DNA from: a bacterium | GTDB lineage: Bacteria; BMS3Abin14 | Length of the DNA: 64,000 nucleotides | Direction: 5' to 3' | Assembly (NCBI GenBank): GCA_029210965.1 | Contig: JARGFZ010000001.1 | Location: forward strand, 124,001 to 188,000 | Part shown: positions 41,459 through 50,447 of the stretch, in pieces | Layout of the letters: every line of letters begins with the position of its first letter | Numbering within the stretch: position 1 is the stretch's first letter | Translations under genes and position numbers: made by a program | The notes under the pieces: generated by a model | Database searches by the model: none | Told to the model about the DNA's origin: nothing | What the model saw: only the letters and a program-made list of their open reading frames with translations

Positions 41459-41851
41459 TTCGTCTCCTCCTTTCTTTGTGTTTTCTGACGTGACGTTCAG
41501 TACGCCGGCCAGACATATGACAGGATGAGACTAGAAGTGGTCCGCAGTCTTCCAGGGTTGTCCCTTGAAAGGCATTAGACTCACACCGCATCTCGGCAGG
41601 GCGCTCACACAGAGCATTTAATCGGCCATAGCTCAGATTCTTCTTTTGAGCGACGGCTGACCCGGCTGTCACTGATCTTCCGGTGTGGCCAGTATTGAAC
41701 AATGTCGTCAACGGGCAATGGGCAGAGCAAAACGCTCTACCCGATCCGACCGCTCACTCCTGAGAGGGAGCCACCCGAGCATCGATGCTGAACTTCGATA
41801 ATCCTGGTAAGTTTCTACGAATGAATGGACTGTTATTTCAGGCCATCCAAA
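41459..41851 (-). ncRNA. rplJ leader, candidate L10 leader RNA
   Basis: No gene fits this 393-base gap between rplA and rplJ. In the leftward transcript there is a strong hairpin (GGTAGAGC and GCTCTGCC, about 41719-41744) and, nearer rplJ, the run CCTGCCGAGATGCGGTG followed by CCTGGAAGACTGCGGACC. Such segments resemble the conserved L10-binding leader found before rplJ in many bacteria. This is judged by eye; a covariance-model search would settle it. Confidence 0.5.
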
Positions 41852-42553
41852 CTATCTAAGGGCATTAACGGCCCAAACAGGATCGACTTTAACTCCCGGC
41901 CCCATAGTGGACGAGAGCGTAATGGACCTGAAATAGCGTCCCTTGCTGGCAGTCGGTTTAAGTTTGAGCAGTGAGTCCAGAAAAGCAGTCAGGTTCTCTG
42001 AAAGCTGCTCAGTAGTAAAGCTGGCCTTCCCGATGGCGGAATGGACAATGCCGTTCTTCTCGGTCTTGAACACCGCTTTTCCTGCCTTGATCTCTTCGAT
42101 GGCCTTGGTCAGCTCAAAGGTCACGGTTCCCAGTTTGGGGTTCGGCATCATTCCACGGGGTCCGAGAATCTTGCCCAGCTTCCCAACGGTCCCCATCATG
42201 TCCGGTGTTGCCACGACCCTGTCGAACTCGAGCCATCCGCCCTGGATCTTTTCGGCCAGTTCGTCGCCACCGACGTGGTCGGCCCCGGCGTCCCTGGCTT
42301 CCTTATCCTTTTCGCCCTTGGCGAAGGCGATGACTCTCTCGACCTTACCGAGACCGTTAGGAAGAAGGGTGGCTCCTCGAACCATCTGGTCGCTCTTGCG
42401 GGGATCAACACCCAATCGGACAGCACACTCAACCGTCTCGTCGAACTTGGCGGTAGATGCTTCCTTGAGAATCCCAATGGCCGTCTCAAAATCGTAGGCC
42501 TTTAAGGGATCCACCTTCTCGGCTGCTGCCGAGTATCTCTTACCTGCTTTCAT
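41852..42553 (-). CDS. rplA: Ribosomal protein L1
   Basis: L1 forms the mobile stalk at the E site and represses rplK-rplA in E. coli. I set the start at the ATG at 42553 ([20 protein letters not shown]), where GGAG lies eight bases upstream; a GTG three codons earlier is less well placed. This gives 233 residues, the usual length. The signature [14 protein letters not shown] and the closing [19 protein letters not shown] are present. Confidence 0.97.
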   Translation of the reverse strand: MKAGKRYSAAAEKVDPLKAYDFETAIGILKEASTAKFDETVECAVRLGVDPRKSDQMVRGATLLPNGLGKVERVIAFAKGEKDKEARDAGADHVGGDELAEKIQGGWLEFDRVVATPDMMGTVGKLGKILGPRGMMPNPKLGTVTFELTKAIEEIKAGKAVFKTEKNGIVHSAIGKASFTTEQLSENLTAFLDSLLKLKPTASKGRYFRSITLSSTMGPGVKVDPVWAVNALR

Positions 42554-42564
42554 AATTAACACTC

Positions 42565-42598
42565 CACTAGAAACTAGAATCCGGACACTAGATATTTG
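42565..42598. repeat. Word repeat in the rplK-rplA gap
   Basis: ACTAGAAACTAGAATCCGGA followed by CACTAGATATTTGAC: the word ACTAGA occurs three times with small changes. It lies in the short transcribed gap between two ribosomal-protein genes. Confidence 0.5.
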
Positions 42599-42610
42599 AC
42601 GTTTAAGGCA

Positions 42611-43036
42611 CTAGCTTTCGACGACAATACCCATACTCCGGGCCGTACCTGTGACCATTTTCATGGCCTCCTCGATGCTGTAAGCATTAAGGTCCGGCAT
42701 CTTGGTACGGGCGATCTCCTCGACCTGGGCTTTTGTGACCTTTCCCACCTTGAGTTTATTAGGCTCTCCAGAGCCTTTTTCGATCCCCGCCGCCATTCTA
42801 AGCAGGACGGCCGCGGGAGGCGTCTTGGTTATAAAACTGAAGGAACGATCGGCGTAAACCGTTATAACCACAGGGATGATCATTCCGCTCTGATCCTGAG
42901 TCTGGGCATTGAACGCCTTGCAGAACTCCATTATGTTGACACCATGCTGACCCAGAGCAGGCCCAACAGGAGGTGACGGGTTGGCCTGCCCGGCCGGAAT
43001 TTGAAGCTTTATAAGACCTATAACCTTCTTTGCCAT
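42611..43036 (-). CDS. rplK: Ribosomal protein L11
   Basis: L11 forms the GTPase-associated centre with 23S rRNA. The 141-residue protein shows [38 protein letters not shown] and the C-terminal RNA-binding domain ending RSMGIVVES. The Pro residues of the thiostrepton contact in the N-terminal domain are present. ATG at 43036, 96 bases after nusG. Confidence 0.98.
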   Translation of the reverse strand: MAKKVIGLIKLQIPAGQANPSPPVGPALGQHGVNIMEFCKAFNAQTQDQSGMIIPVVITVYADRSFSFITKTPPAAVLLRMAAGIEKGSGEPNKLKVGKVTKAQVEEIARTKMPDLNAYSIEEAMKMVTGTARSMGIVVES

Positions 43037-43132
43037 CTGCGTTTCCTTCCTTCGTGCAAAACTATTACATGATCACCCGTTGATCCCACACGGGCGGGAT
43101 TCTAGGGTAGGGACAAACACCCGGTCTGTCCG

Positions 43133-43672
43133 CTAATTCTTCTCCACCTGCAGGAACTCAAGCTCCACCGAAGTGGCTCGACCGAAAATGGTGACCAGTA
43201 CCTTGAGTTTGCCCTTCTCCTCATTGACCTCTTTAACGATACCGTTGAAGTTCGTGAAAGGTCCATCTACGACTCTCACACTTTCGGCAACGGAGAAGAC
43301 CACCTTGGGTGTGGGCCGTTCGGCTCCCTCCACCACCTGCTGTTGGATCTTATTAACCTCATTGGGCGACAGCGGTGCCGGGTTGGCCCCACCGACGAAT
43401 CCCGTGACCTTGGGGAGGCCGCTGACCAGATGCCAGTTCTCATCGTTGAGAACCATCTGCACCATGATGTAGCCCGGGAAAAATTTTCTGGAGGAGATCT
43501 TTTTCTTGCCTTTTTTTAGTTCTACGACCTCCTCGGAAGGGATCATGACATCACCAATCTCTTCCTCCCGCCCTTTTTCCCGGAACTTCTGGAAGATAGA
43601 ATCCCGCACCCGGGCTTCAAAGCCTGTATGGGTGTGAACGACAAACCAGTTCATAATGTTTTGCTCAGTCAT
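43133..43672 (-). CDS. nusG: Transcription termination/antitermination factor NusG
   Basis: NusG binds RNA polymerase and couples it to Rho or to the ribosome through S10. The 179-residue protein has the NGN domain (WFVVHTHTGFEARVRD; FPGYIMVQM) and the C-terminal KOW domain (VRVVDGPFTNFNGIVKEVNE). The ATG at 43672 follows the secE stop by six bases; a second Met at codon 7 would give the shorter MNWFVVHT start that is common in the family. Confidence 0.97.
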   Translation of the reverse strand: MTEQNIMNWFVVHTHTGFEARVRDSIFQKFREKGREEEIGDVMIPSEEVVELKKGKKKISSRKFFPGYIMVQMVLNDENWHLVSGLPKVTGFVGGANPAPLSPNEVNKIQQQVVEGAERPTPKVVFSVAESVRVVDGPFTNFNGIVKEVNEEKGKLKVLVTIFGRATSVELEFLQVEKN

Positions 43673-43678
43673 GGCCAG

Positions 43679-43864
43679 CTATCCGAAGAGCGATGTGACC
43701 ATTCTACTCAGGAGGATATCAATTATCCCGAGATAGAATGAAATAATGAAAACGACAACCAGCACAACACCCGTAGAAGACATGGTGTCCTGTCGTGAGG
43801 GCCACGAAACTTTTTTCAGCTCAACTCGGACATCGGTGAAAAAAATGCGTGTTCTTTTCAGCAT
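43679..43864 (-). CDS. secE: Protein translocase subunit SecE
   Basis: SecE clamps SecY in the inner membrane. The 61-residue single-span form has the conserved amphipathic segment VRVELKKVSWPSRQDTMSST before the membrane helix (VVLVVVFIISFYLGIIDILL). It lies between tRNA-Trp and nusG, the universal secE-nusG pairing. Confidence 0.96.
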   Translation of the reverse strand: MLKRTRIFFTDVRVELKKVSWPSRQDTMSSTGVVLVVVFIISFYLGIIDILLSRMVTSLFG

Positions 43865-43923
43865 GGGCAGGTATCCCCAATCAATAACAGCATTATAAGC
43901 CCTTCCCTCGCCAGAAGGGTCAA

Positions 43924-44000
43924 TGGCAGGCCAGGAGGGATTCGAACCCCCATCACCCGGTTTTGGAGACCGGTGCTCTAACCGTTAGAGCTACTGGCCT
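43924..44000 (-). tRNA. tRNA-Trp (anticodon CCA)
   Basis: The minus-strand sequence folds with acceptor AGGCCAG/CTGGCCT, a D arm GCTC...GAGC, an anticodon stem CCGGT/ACCGG with loop CTCCAAA (anticodon CCA), and a T arm with TTCGAAT. A 3' CCA is encoded. It lies between rpmG and secE, as in many bacteria. Confidence 0.95.
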
Positions 44001-44024
44001 TCCCCTTTAAGCGACAGAGCAAAT

Positions 44025-44174
44025 CTACTTCGTTTCCTTGTGGGGCCTGTGGCCACCACAGAAACGGCAGAATTTTTTTATCTCCAACCTCTCGGTGGTA
44101 TTCTTCTTGTTTTTGGTCGTTGAATAGTTGCGCTGTTTGCACTCGGTGCATTCAAGCGTAATAATCACACGCAT
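44025..44174 (-). CDS. rpmG: Ribosomal protein L33, zinc-binding type
   Basis: A 49-residue gene between tuf copy 2 and tRNA-Trp. It reads [20 protein letters not shown] and ends [15 protein letters not shown]. Two CxxC pairs (ECTECK and FCRFCG) mark the zinc-bound (C+) form. L33 lies near the E site of the large subunit. The rpmG-(tRNA-Trp)-secE-nusG order is common. Confidence 0.95.
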   Translation of the reverse strand: MRVIITLECTECKQRNYSTTKNKKNTTERLEIKKFCRFCGGHRPHKETK

Positions 44175-44223
44175 CTCGCACTTTCCCCGCTCCGGGTCTC
44201 AAACGGTCAGATCGGACCCGATT

Positions 44224-45423
<1,200 letters not shown>

Positions 45424-45510
45424 TGTCTCCTCCTTAGAGCTGAATCGGGCGCCTTCGCGCTCCCGAATCCGTTTATCCTGACCCGGGAGGCCCCTGCATT
45501 TCGTCTATTA

Positions 45511-45585
45511 TGGAGCCCACGGCCGGGATTGAACCGGCGGCCTCTTCCTTACCAAGGAAGTGCTCCACCACTGAGCTACGTGGGC
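45511..45585 (-). tRNA. tRNA-Thr (anticodon GGT)
   Basis: Acceptor GCCCACG/CGTGGGC with U discriminator and encoded CCA; anticodon stem CTTCC/GGAAG with loop TTGGTAA, anticodon GGT; T loop TTCAATC. It is the last of the four tRNAs before tuf. Confidence 0.95.
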
Positions 45586-45596
45586 TCGTTGTCAAT

Positions 45597-45673
45597 TGGA
45601 GCGGGAAACGGGATTCGAACCCGCGACCCTCAGCTTGGAAGGCTGACGCTCTAGCCATCTGAGCTATTCCCGC
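45597..45673 (-). tRNA. tRNA-Gly (anticodon TCC)
   Basis: Acceptor GCGGGAA/TTCCCGC with U discriminator and encoded CCA; anticodon stem TCAGC/GCTGA with loop CTTCCAA, anticodon TCC; T loop TTCGAAT. It is 11 bases from tRNA-Thr(GGT). Confidence 0.95.
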
Positions 45674-45807
45674 CCGATCCATCACGTCCCGGCTCCCGGA
45701 TTCAAAACGGATTTAACCCGCCCTTGAACGGTCCTGGAAGGGACACTTTATCAAGAATCTGGTCACTTCTGTATATTAAAGACGGGCATATGACCCGTAA
45801 AATCGCA

Positions 45808-45892
45808 TGGTGGGGAGTGATGGATTTGAACCACCGTAGGCATCGCCAGCGGGTTTACAGCCCGCCCCCTTTAGCCACTCGGGCAACTCCCC
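45808..45892 (-). tRNA. tRNA-Tyr (anticodon GTA)
   Basis: Acceptor GGGGAGT/ACTCCCC, A discriminator, encoded CCA; long variable arm; anticodon stem GCGGG/CCCGC with loop CTGTAAA, anticodon GTA. It lies between tRNA-Thr(TGT) and tRNA-Gly. Confidence 0.95.
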
Positions 45893-45932
45893 GGATACAT
45901 TTTTTCAGTCCTATCCCTGTCTTGACCCACAG

Positions 45933-46008
45933 TGGAGCTGGCGAAGGGACTTGAACCCGCAACCTGCGCATTACAAATGCGCTGCTCTACCAATTGAGCT
46001 ACGCCAGC
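45933..46008 (-). tRNA. tRNA-Thr (anticodon TGT)
   Basis: Acceptor GCTGGCG/CGCCAGC with U discriminator and encoded CCA; anticodon stem GCGCA/TGCGC with loop TTTGTAA, anticodon TGT; T loop TTCAAGT. It is the first gene of the tRNA-tufB operon, about 180 bases after the promoter. Confidence 0.95.
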
Positions 46009-46021
46009 AATCTATTTTATT

Positions 46022-46138
46022 AACCTCGTAAAAGGTTACTTCGACTCATTTTACGAGGCGGTCACGCCGTCAGCTTGACTACCCCAGGATGCTTGCATCG
46101 CGCACATCCTGCTTGATGGACTTTTAAAAGTCCATCAA
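46022..46138. repeat. AACCTCGTAAAA-type composite hairpin element
   Basis: Three inverted repeats in a row: AACCTCGTAAAA facing TTTTACGAGG (46022-46058); CAGGATG facing CATCCTG (46085-46111); and a perfect 26-base palindrome centred at 46125/46126 (arm TTGATGGACTTTT). A second short copy of the first motif is at 54172-54190. It lies in the untranslated leader of the tRNA-tufB operon. Confidence 0.7.
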
Positions 46139-46186
46139 AATTCGAGGCAGTTTCAACCAGGTTCTGCGCATAAAGGATAACACGCT

Positions 46187-46215
46187 TATTTAGAGGCTCA
46201 GCGATTGTTTGTCAA
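46187..46215 (-). promoter_or_regulatory. Sigma-70-type promoter of the tRNA-tufB operon
   Basis: Minus strand: TTGACA (-35, 46210-46215), 17-base spacer, TAAATA (-10, 46187-46192). The -35 is perfect and the -10 weaker. It points at tRNA-Thr(TGT) and would drive the tRNAs, tuf, rpmG and possibly secE-nusG. Confidence 0.65.
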
Positions 46216-46243
46216 GAGGGAAATTGACCGGAACATCCGCCCG

Positions 46244-46335
46244 GTACCAGAATCCAGTAGCCAGTAAAAAAACTAAAAAAACTACCATCCAAAACGTTTT
46301 CCAGACCTCCTGGCTCCCGGATACCAGATACTGGG
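46244..46335. repeat. Paired-arm word repeat near the rlmB 3' end
   Basis: Left arm ACCAGAATCCAGTAGCCAGT and right arm (46308-46335) CTCCTGGCTCCCGGATACCA then GATACTGG are inverse forms of the word CCAGNA/CTGG. The same word is used at 49060-49092 and 59465-59500. Confidence 0.65.
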
Positions 46336-46349
46336 TCCTCATAACGTGA

Positions 46350-47093
46350 TCAGTATCTTTTCCAATGCCTGATCACGTGGTAAATCGCTATCCCCGCTGC
46401 CACCGACAGGTTCAGAGATCCCGTTGGACCCTCTCCTTCGATAGTGACGATCTTCGAGCAGGCCGCCCGGACCCTTGGCGGGAGGGCCCTGTCCTCGCTT
46501 CCCAGAACCAGGGCGATTTTTCCAAAAACATCACTGATCGCCGAGAGCGCTTCACCTCGCAGCTCCACTCCCACAACCTCGTATCCAGCCTCGGATAACA
46601 GATCGCAGCCAACGGGCGCGGATTTCACAACTGCTACAGGCAGGCTTTCCAGTGCTCCCGCTGAAGAACGAGAGGCCGTTGTGCTTAAGGGAGCCGTGCC
46701 CCTGGATGGCAGCACAAGTGCTCTTACACCCAGAAAGGAACAGGTCCTTGCCACGGCACCAAGGTTCCTCGGATCCTCCACTCCTGCGAGGAGAACGAGC
46801 AAATCCCTTCCGTCCGTCGGTTCGTATTTCAAAAGTTCTTCAAGGGGGAATATGGGTAGAGCACCGCACTCCAGGACGACACCCTGGTGCTTTGTGGTCC
46901 CCGCCAGTTGTCCGACCTTCTCTGTAGTTGCTGTCTGGACCTTAATACCGGCATCTTCCGCTCGCCGGACCAGTTCCTCAGAATCTTTCTGTCTGGAGAC
47001 GAAGAGGCGGTAGAGGGGGCGGCGGCGGTGCCGCAAAGCCTCCAGTACGGGCTGGATGCCGGAGAGATACTGGACTTCATTGAATTCATTCAT
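46350..47093 (-). CDS. rlmB: 23S rRNA (guanosine-2'-O)-methyltransferase RlmB / TrmH family
   Basis: A SPOUT-fold rRNA methyltransferase. The start is set at the ATG at 47093 (MNEFNEVQYLSGIQPVLEAL), giving 247 residues; an in-frame extension upstream is word repeat. The N-terminal ribosome-substrate domain (VLEALRHRRRPLYRLFVSRQ) is followed by the trefoil-knot motifs: DPRNLGAVARTC (motif 1), LVLGSEDRALPPRV (motif 2, less canonical than the usual GxEGxG) and SLNLSVAAGIAIYH (motif 3). It lies beside cysS, a common pairing in deltaproteobacteria. RlmB is the likely member; a TrmH-like substrate cannot be ruled out. Confidence 0.88.
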   Translation of the reverse strand: MNEFNEVQYLSGIQPVLEALRHRRRPLYRLFVSRQKDSEELVRRAEDAGIKVQTATTEKVGQLAGTTKHQGVVLECGALPIFPLEELLKYEPTDGRDLLVLLAGVEDPRNLGAVARTCSFLGVRALVLPSRGTAPLSTTASRSSAGALESLPVAVVKSAPVGCDLLSEAGYEVVGVELRGEALSAISDVFGKIALVLGSEDRALPPRVRAACSKIVTIEGEGPTGSLNLSVAAGIAIYHVIRHWKRY

Positions 47094-47118
47094 ATTTAAT
47101 GTCCAGTATCTGGTAAAG

Positions 47119-47199
47119 AGTATGGGGGTTCGGGGGTAATGGGTAAGAAGTTCGCAGTTTCCCCTTACTCCCGTACTCCCATACACCCATACCCATCAA
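47119..47199. repeat. Paired-arm word repeat upstream of rlmB
   Basis: Left arm GTATGGGGGTTCGGGGGTAA then TGGGTAAG; right arm (47161-47199) CCCCTTACTCCCGTACTCCC then ATACACCCATACCC. Same inverse-word architecture, different word from the other loci. Confidence 0.7.
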
Positions 47200-47207
47200 G
47201 ATACTCC

Positions 47208-47345
47208 TCAGATATCTTTTACTGGAATGAGAACCGGACCCTGAGGTGTATCCTGTACAGTATACCCCAGTTCAGCTATCGCGTCTCTCAACTCGTCCGC
47301 CTTGGACCAATCCTTGTTGTTTCTCGCCTCGACTCGCTCCAGGGC
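47208..47345 (-). pseudogene. Remnant of a second cysS 3' end
   Basis: The last 46 codons of a cysteinyl-tRNA synthetase survive here: [20 protein letters not shown], then [20 protein letters not shown]. They match the C-terminus of the complete cysS next door ([34 protein letters not shown]) at most positions but use GC-richer codons. Upstream in the same frame the homology stops at about 47345 and the GATGCAAGG-family element follows. It has no start of its own and is not a functional gene. Confidence 0.8.
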
Positions 47346-47393
47346 CATGGCCTGGGAGGTTGAGTTGGATAATGCGGTGAGCGATAGCAGACC

Positions 47394-47456
47394 ATCTGCT
47401 GCGTTCTCGGTCGTCGGCAATCCTCGATCACGCCAACGGCGTGACGGCCTTGCATC
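47394..47456 (-). repeat. GATGCAAGG-family element, copy B
   Basis: Read on the minus strand: GATGCAAGGC, a perfect stem TCACGCC/GGCGTGA with 3-base loop, then TCGAGGAT, CGACCGAGAACG and AGCAGAT. The flanking motifs and their order match copy A at 1517-1601, while the central stem differs. It sits between the cysS remnant and the functional cysS stop codon. Confidence 0.65.
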
Positions 47457-47499
47457 TGACCCACTCTCCCTCACCTCAAAGTCAAAATCGCACGAATAG

Positions 47500-49050
47500 C
47501 TATTTTTTTATGAGCACTGCTATCGCACCTTGCGGAGTGTCCTGTACTGTGAATCCCAATTCAGCAATTTTGTCTCTTAATTCATCAGATAGTGCATAAT
47601 TTTTTTCTTCACGCGCCTTTTCCCGTTCTGCAATAAGTTCATTAACTTCTCTTGGGATGACATAACCTTCAGTCTTCATGCTCGCTGTCCCTGAAAAAGA
47701 AGTTTCTACTGAAAGAACTGTCCCTTTAGCGTGTGGCACACCTAATTGAACCGTGACATCTTGAATACCAAGAAACTTATGCCCCCAATCAATACCATCC
47801 TCAAACAATCCCAGTATTGAACCTACTTTTCTAAAAAAGGCATCAATTGTTTCGAACGCTTCTTTAGATACGCCCACTTGCGATTCTTCATCAGCTTTGT
47901 TCAGCATTGCGTTAACCAGAGGAATCGCTTTAAACAGATGACCAATTGCCCCCGCTGTGTTGAAATCGTCATTCATCGACTTGACAAATGAGGGTTCAAT
48001 ATCATTCGCAAAGGAATCCAGAACTTCCTTTTCATCGTCATTTGTTTCGCGGTTTTCTTGACCGATGCGCGCCATTCGCACAAACAGGTTGGCAAACTTA
48101 TTTAATCCTATTCGAGCTTTATCAAGAGCATCATCCGAGAAGTCCAAGGGACTTCGATAATGGGTTGAAAGAAGAAAAAACCGTACAACATCAGGATCAA
48201 ACTTTTCCAGCACCTCCCGGATGGTGAAAAAGTTACCCAGGGACTTGGACATCTTCTCGCTGTCGATATTTACGAAGCCGTTGTGCATCCAATAGCGGAC
48301 GAACTCTCTACCTCCCGCCGCCTCGGACTGGGCGATCTCGTTTTCATGGTGGGGAAAGATGAGGTCTTTGCCCCCGCCGTGGATGTCCAGAGGTTGGCCG
48401 AGGATCTCCGCAGACATAGCCGAACATTCAATGTGCCATCCCGGCCGCCCTTTGCCCCAGGGGCTGTCCCATTCGGGTTCACCCGGCTTGGAACTCTTCC
48501 ACAGCGCGAAATCCAGGGGGTTGACCTTCCTCTCGTCCACGTCGATGCGAGCCCCGGCCTGCAGATCATCCAGATTCCGTTTTGAAAGTTTTCCATACCC
48601 ATGGAACTTTTCAACTTCGAAGTAGACATCACCTTCCACCTCATAAGCAAACCCTTTGTCCACAAGAACCTTCACGATGGCTATTATCTGGGCCATATAA
48701 TCAGTGGCCCTGGGCTCCACGTCGGCCCTCTGCACCCCCAGAGCACCCATGTCGGTATCGTGAGCTTTGATGAAGGTCTCGGCCAGTTCCTTCCAGTGAA
48801 CGCCCTGTTCGTTGCTGCGGTTGATGATCTTGTCGTCAATGTCGGTGTAGTTGCGCACGTAAGTGACATCGTAGCCTGCAAACCGCAAGTAACGTGCAAT
48901 GACGTCGAAGGCCACAGACGCCCGCGCATGCCCTATATGGCAGTAGTCGTAGACGGTGACGCCGCAAGCGTACATGCCCACCTTGGGTGGGCTGATTGGT
49001 TTGAACTCTTCCTTTTTACCGGAAAGGGTATTGTAAACGCGCAGGGTCAT
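47500..49050 (-). CDS. cysS: Cysteinyl-tRNA synthetase (apparent recombinant gene)
   Basis: Charges tRNA-Cys in the cytoplasm. The 516-residue class I synthetase has HIGH at residues 38-41, KMSKS at 266-270, and the zinc ligands Cys29, Cys209, His234 and Glu238. It is somewhat longer than the usual 460-490. The 3' half (about 47500-48210, downstream of KMSKS) uses clearly AT-richer codons (many AAT, GAA, TTA, AAA) than the 5' half, and a remnant of another cysS 3' end lies just downstream, so the C-terminal half was probably replaced by homologous recombination. All catalytic residues come from the older half. ATG at 49050. Confidence 0.95.
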   Translation of the reverse strand: MTLRVYNTLSGKKEEFKPISPPKVGMYACGVTVYDYCHIGHARASVAFDVIARYLRFAGYDVTYVRNYTDIDDKIINRSNEQGVHWKELAETFIKAHDTDMGALGVQRADVEPRATDYMAQIIAIVKVLVDKGFAYEVEGDVYFEVEKFHGYGKLSKRNLDDLQAGARIDVDERKVNPLDFALWKSSKPGEPEWDSPWGKGRPGWHIECSAMSAEILGQPLDIHGGGKDLIFPHHENEIAQSEAAGGREFVRYWMHNGFVNIDSEKMSKSLGNFFTIREVLEKFDPDVVRFFLLSTHYRSPLDFSDDALDKARIGLNKFANLFVRMARIGQENRETNDDEKEVLDSFANDIEPSFVKSMNDDFNTAGAIGHLFKAIPLVNAMLNKADEESQVGVSKEAFETIDAFFRKVGSILGLFEDGIDWGHKFLGIQDVTVQLGVPHAKGTVLSVETSFSGTASMKTEGYVIPREVNELIAEREKAREEKNYALSDELRDKIAELGFTVQDTPQGAIAVLIKK

Positions 49051-49059
49051 TGTTCTACC

Positions 49060-49092
49060 TCAGGAGTCAGGAGCCAGAATCCAGGAGCCAGC
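49060..49092. repeat. Word repeat, unit CAGGAGCCAG
   Basis: CAGGAGTCAGGAGCCAGAAT followed by CCAGGAGCCAGCAG, upstream of cysS. It uses the same word as 46244-46335 and 59465-59500. Confidence 0.65.
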
Positions 49093-49156
49093 AGAAAAAA
49101 TAATAACACGAAAATCCAGGTGCCAAATATCAGAAAAGGCAGTCAGAATTTACCAT

Positions 49157-49522
49157 TCACGGCTGCGATTTATCGACTTCTACGATCTGTACCTTTGGAG
49201 AGATGATCAGGTTCAATGCCGATAACTGTACCAACAACGGGTTCAGAAGGCTTACTTCATAACGATATTCAGTGCCACCCTCAGTTAGAATGACAAAATT
49301 AATGGGATCGATGGAAAGATCGGGAGGTTCGAGGAATTCTCCTGTTTTTTCACCCTTTACGGTTAAATCGAGCAGAATCAGTTCTTTCCCCTGGTCATAG
49401 GCCTTTTGCTGAAATCTTGAATGATTCCACTGCCCCAATGCGACGAAAAGAAATATAACAAAAAGAAGTATGAAAAAATTTTTCACTAACAAATTCATAA
49501 TAATCTGGCTCTTTCTTTCCAT
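49157..49522 (-). CDS. Unidentified single-pass membrane protein
   Basis: I do not recognise this protein. From the ATG at 49522 it has 121 residues: a short cytoplasmic start (MERKSQIIMNLLVKN), one membrane segment (FFILLFVIFLFVALG) and a C-terminal periplasmic part with many beta-type residues (GGTEYRYEVSLLNPLLVQLS). A second Met eight codons later and a GTG 21 codons earlier are alternative starts; no clear ribosome site decides. Codon use is AT-rich like the 3' half of neighbouring cysS, so it may also be foreign. It lies between ispF and cysS. Confidence 0.5.
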   Translation of the reverse strand: MERKSQIIMNLLVKNFFILLFVIFLFVALGQWNHSRFQQKAYDQGKELILLDLTVKGEKTGEFLEPPDLSIDPINFVILTEGGTEYRYEVSLLNPLLVQLSALNLIISPKVQIVEVDKSQP

Positions 49523-49665
49523 ATTTTTGTTAGTGCCTCTGGATACCTGGCTGTGGAATACAAGATTTTGTCCTTCCACCGACACTCCGACACATCACAG
49601 TGAAACTTCCTCGACTTAGTCGCATTCGATGGTCCCGCTCCCTTAAGGCCGTTCAGAGTGCGTCA

Positions 49666-49756
49666 GATGCAAGGCCAGAGGGGTGAGGTAACCGGAGGTC
49701 CCGCCTGTGGCGGGATCGAGACCGCCGAACCCCGATAATCCCGCCATCGGCGGGAC
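49666..49756 (+). repeat. GATGCAAGG-family element, copy C, with extra GC hairpin
   Basis: GATGCAAGGCC, then a perfect TCCCGCC/GGCGGGA stem (49699-49716 region) followed by TCGAG, and a second TCCCGCC/GGCGGGA stem at 49740-49756. The right end of the element (GAGAACG...AGCAGAT) is not recognisable here. It fills the gap after the ispF stop codon. Confidence 0.5.
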
Positions 49757-49781
49757 AGGTGGCGTGCTATGGACGGCCGCA

Positions 49782-50264
49782 TTAAACCCTCTTTATCATA
49801 GCAACTGCATGCGCCGCCATCCCCTCCCCGCGTCCAACAAACCCCATCCCCTCACCAGTAGTAGCCTTAATGTTGACCGACCCTTCCGGCATCCCTGCGG
49901 CCTCGATGTTCACGATCATCTGACCGATGTGGGGGGCGATCTTCGGCTGTTCGGCTATCACGGTAATGTCCGCGTTCACTGGTTCATAGCCGTCTGATCC
50001 CAAAATGATAAGGACCTCCTTGAGCAGTTCGAGACTGTCGGCGTCTTTGTAGGCTTCATCCGTATTGGGAAAGTGCTGGCCGATGTCCCCTAACGCCGCT
50101 GCCCCAAGCAGGGCATCCATGAGGGCATGAAGCAAAACGTCCGCGTCGGAGTATCCAAGAAGACCTCTCTCCGCAGGGATGTCCACTCCGCCGAGGATGA
50201 GTTTTCGGCCCTCGACCAGGCGGTGCGAGTCATAGCCTATTCCCACACGTAGTTGGTCAATCAT
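49782..50264 (-). CDS. ispF: 2-C-methyl-D-erythritol 2,4-cyclodiphosphate synthase
   Basis: Fifth enzyme of the MEP route to isoprenoids. The 160-residue protein has GIGYDSHRLVEGR with the metal-binding Asp and His, GYSDADVLLHALMDALLGAA with the second metal His, FPNTDEAYKDADS, and KATTGEGMGFVGRGEGMAAH at the end. Trimeric zinc enzyme of the cytoplasm. ATG at 50264. It lies after ispD in the same direction, the common ispD-ispF pair, separated here by about 180 bases with word repeats. Confidence 0.97.
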   Translation of the reverse strand: MIDQLRVGIGYDSHRLVEGRKLILGGVDIPAERGLLGYSDADVLLHALMDALLGAAALGDIGQHFPNTDEAYKDADSLELLKEVLIILGSDGYEPVNADITVIAEQPKIAPHIGQMIVNIEAAGMPEGSVNIKATTGEGMGFVGRGEGMAAHAVAMIKRV

Positions 50265-50302
50265 AGTTCTCTCCCATCAGTTCCCACGGTGTGGGAATAG
50301 AC

Positions 50303-50338
50303 TGGTATCGGCGTATCGGGGTAACGGGGTATCGGGGC
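50303..50338. repeat. Word repeat, unit TATCGGGG
   Basis: GGTATCGGCGTATCGGGGTA followed by ACGGGGTATCGGGGC, between ispF and ispD. About 75 bases further (50413-50444) lies a second word, CTCTACACTCTACACACTGC, the same word as in 4642-4741. Confidence 0.65.
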
Positions 50339-50447
50339 AAAAGCAAAACCACTCATCTCACCTGCCGAAAAACCGACTATTTCCATAACTACCGCACTCC
50401 CTTACCGTTTTCTCTACACTCTACACACTGCACTCTACACTCCATAG

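Larger units (their letters stand above)
46009..46349. other. Leader of the tRNA-tufB operon plus repeats, no gene
   Basis: This 341-base gap between rlmB and tRNA-Thr contains a paired-arm word repeat (46244-46335), a promoter (46187-46215) and a composite hairpin element (46022-46138). No open frame of interest. Confidence 0.6.

Noticed and set aside
41445-41711. 88-codon minus-strand frame in the rplJ leader
   Set aside because: It overlaps the rplJ start out of frame, has no recognisable product, and the region is better explained as a structured leader.
47094-47186. 31-codon N-terminal extension of rlmB
   Set aside because: Encoded entirely by a paired-arm word repeat; homology begins at MNEFNEVQYLSG.
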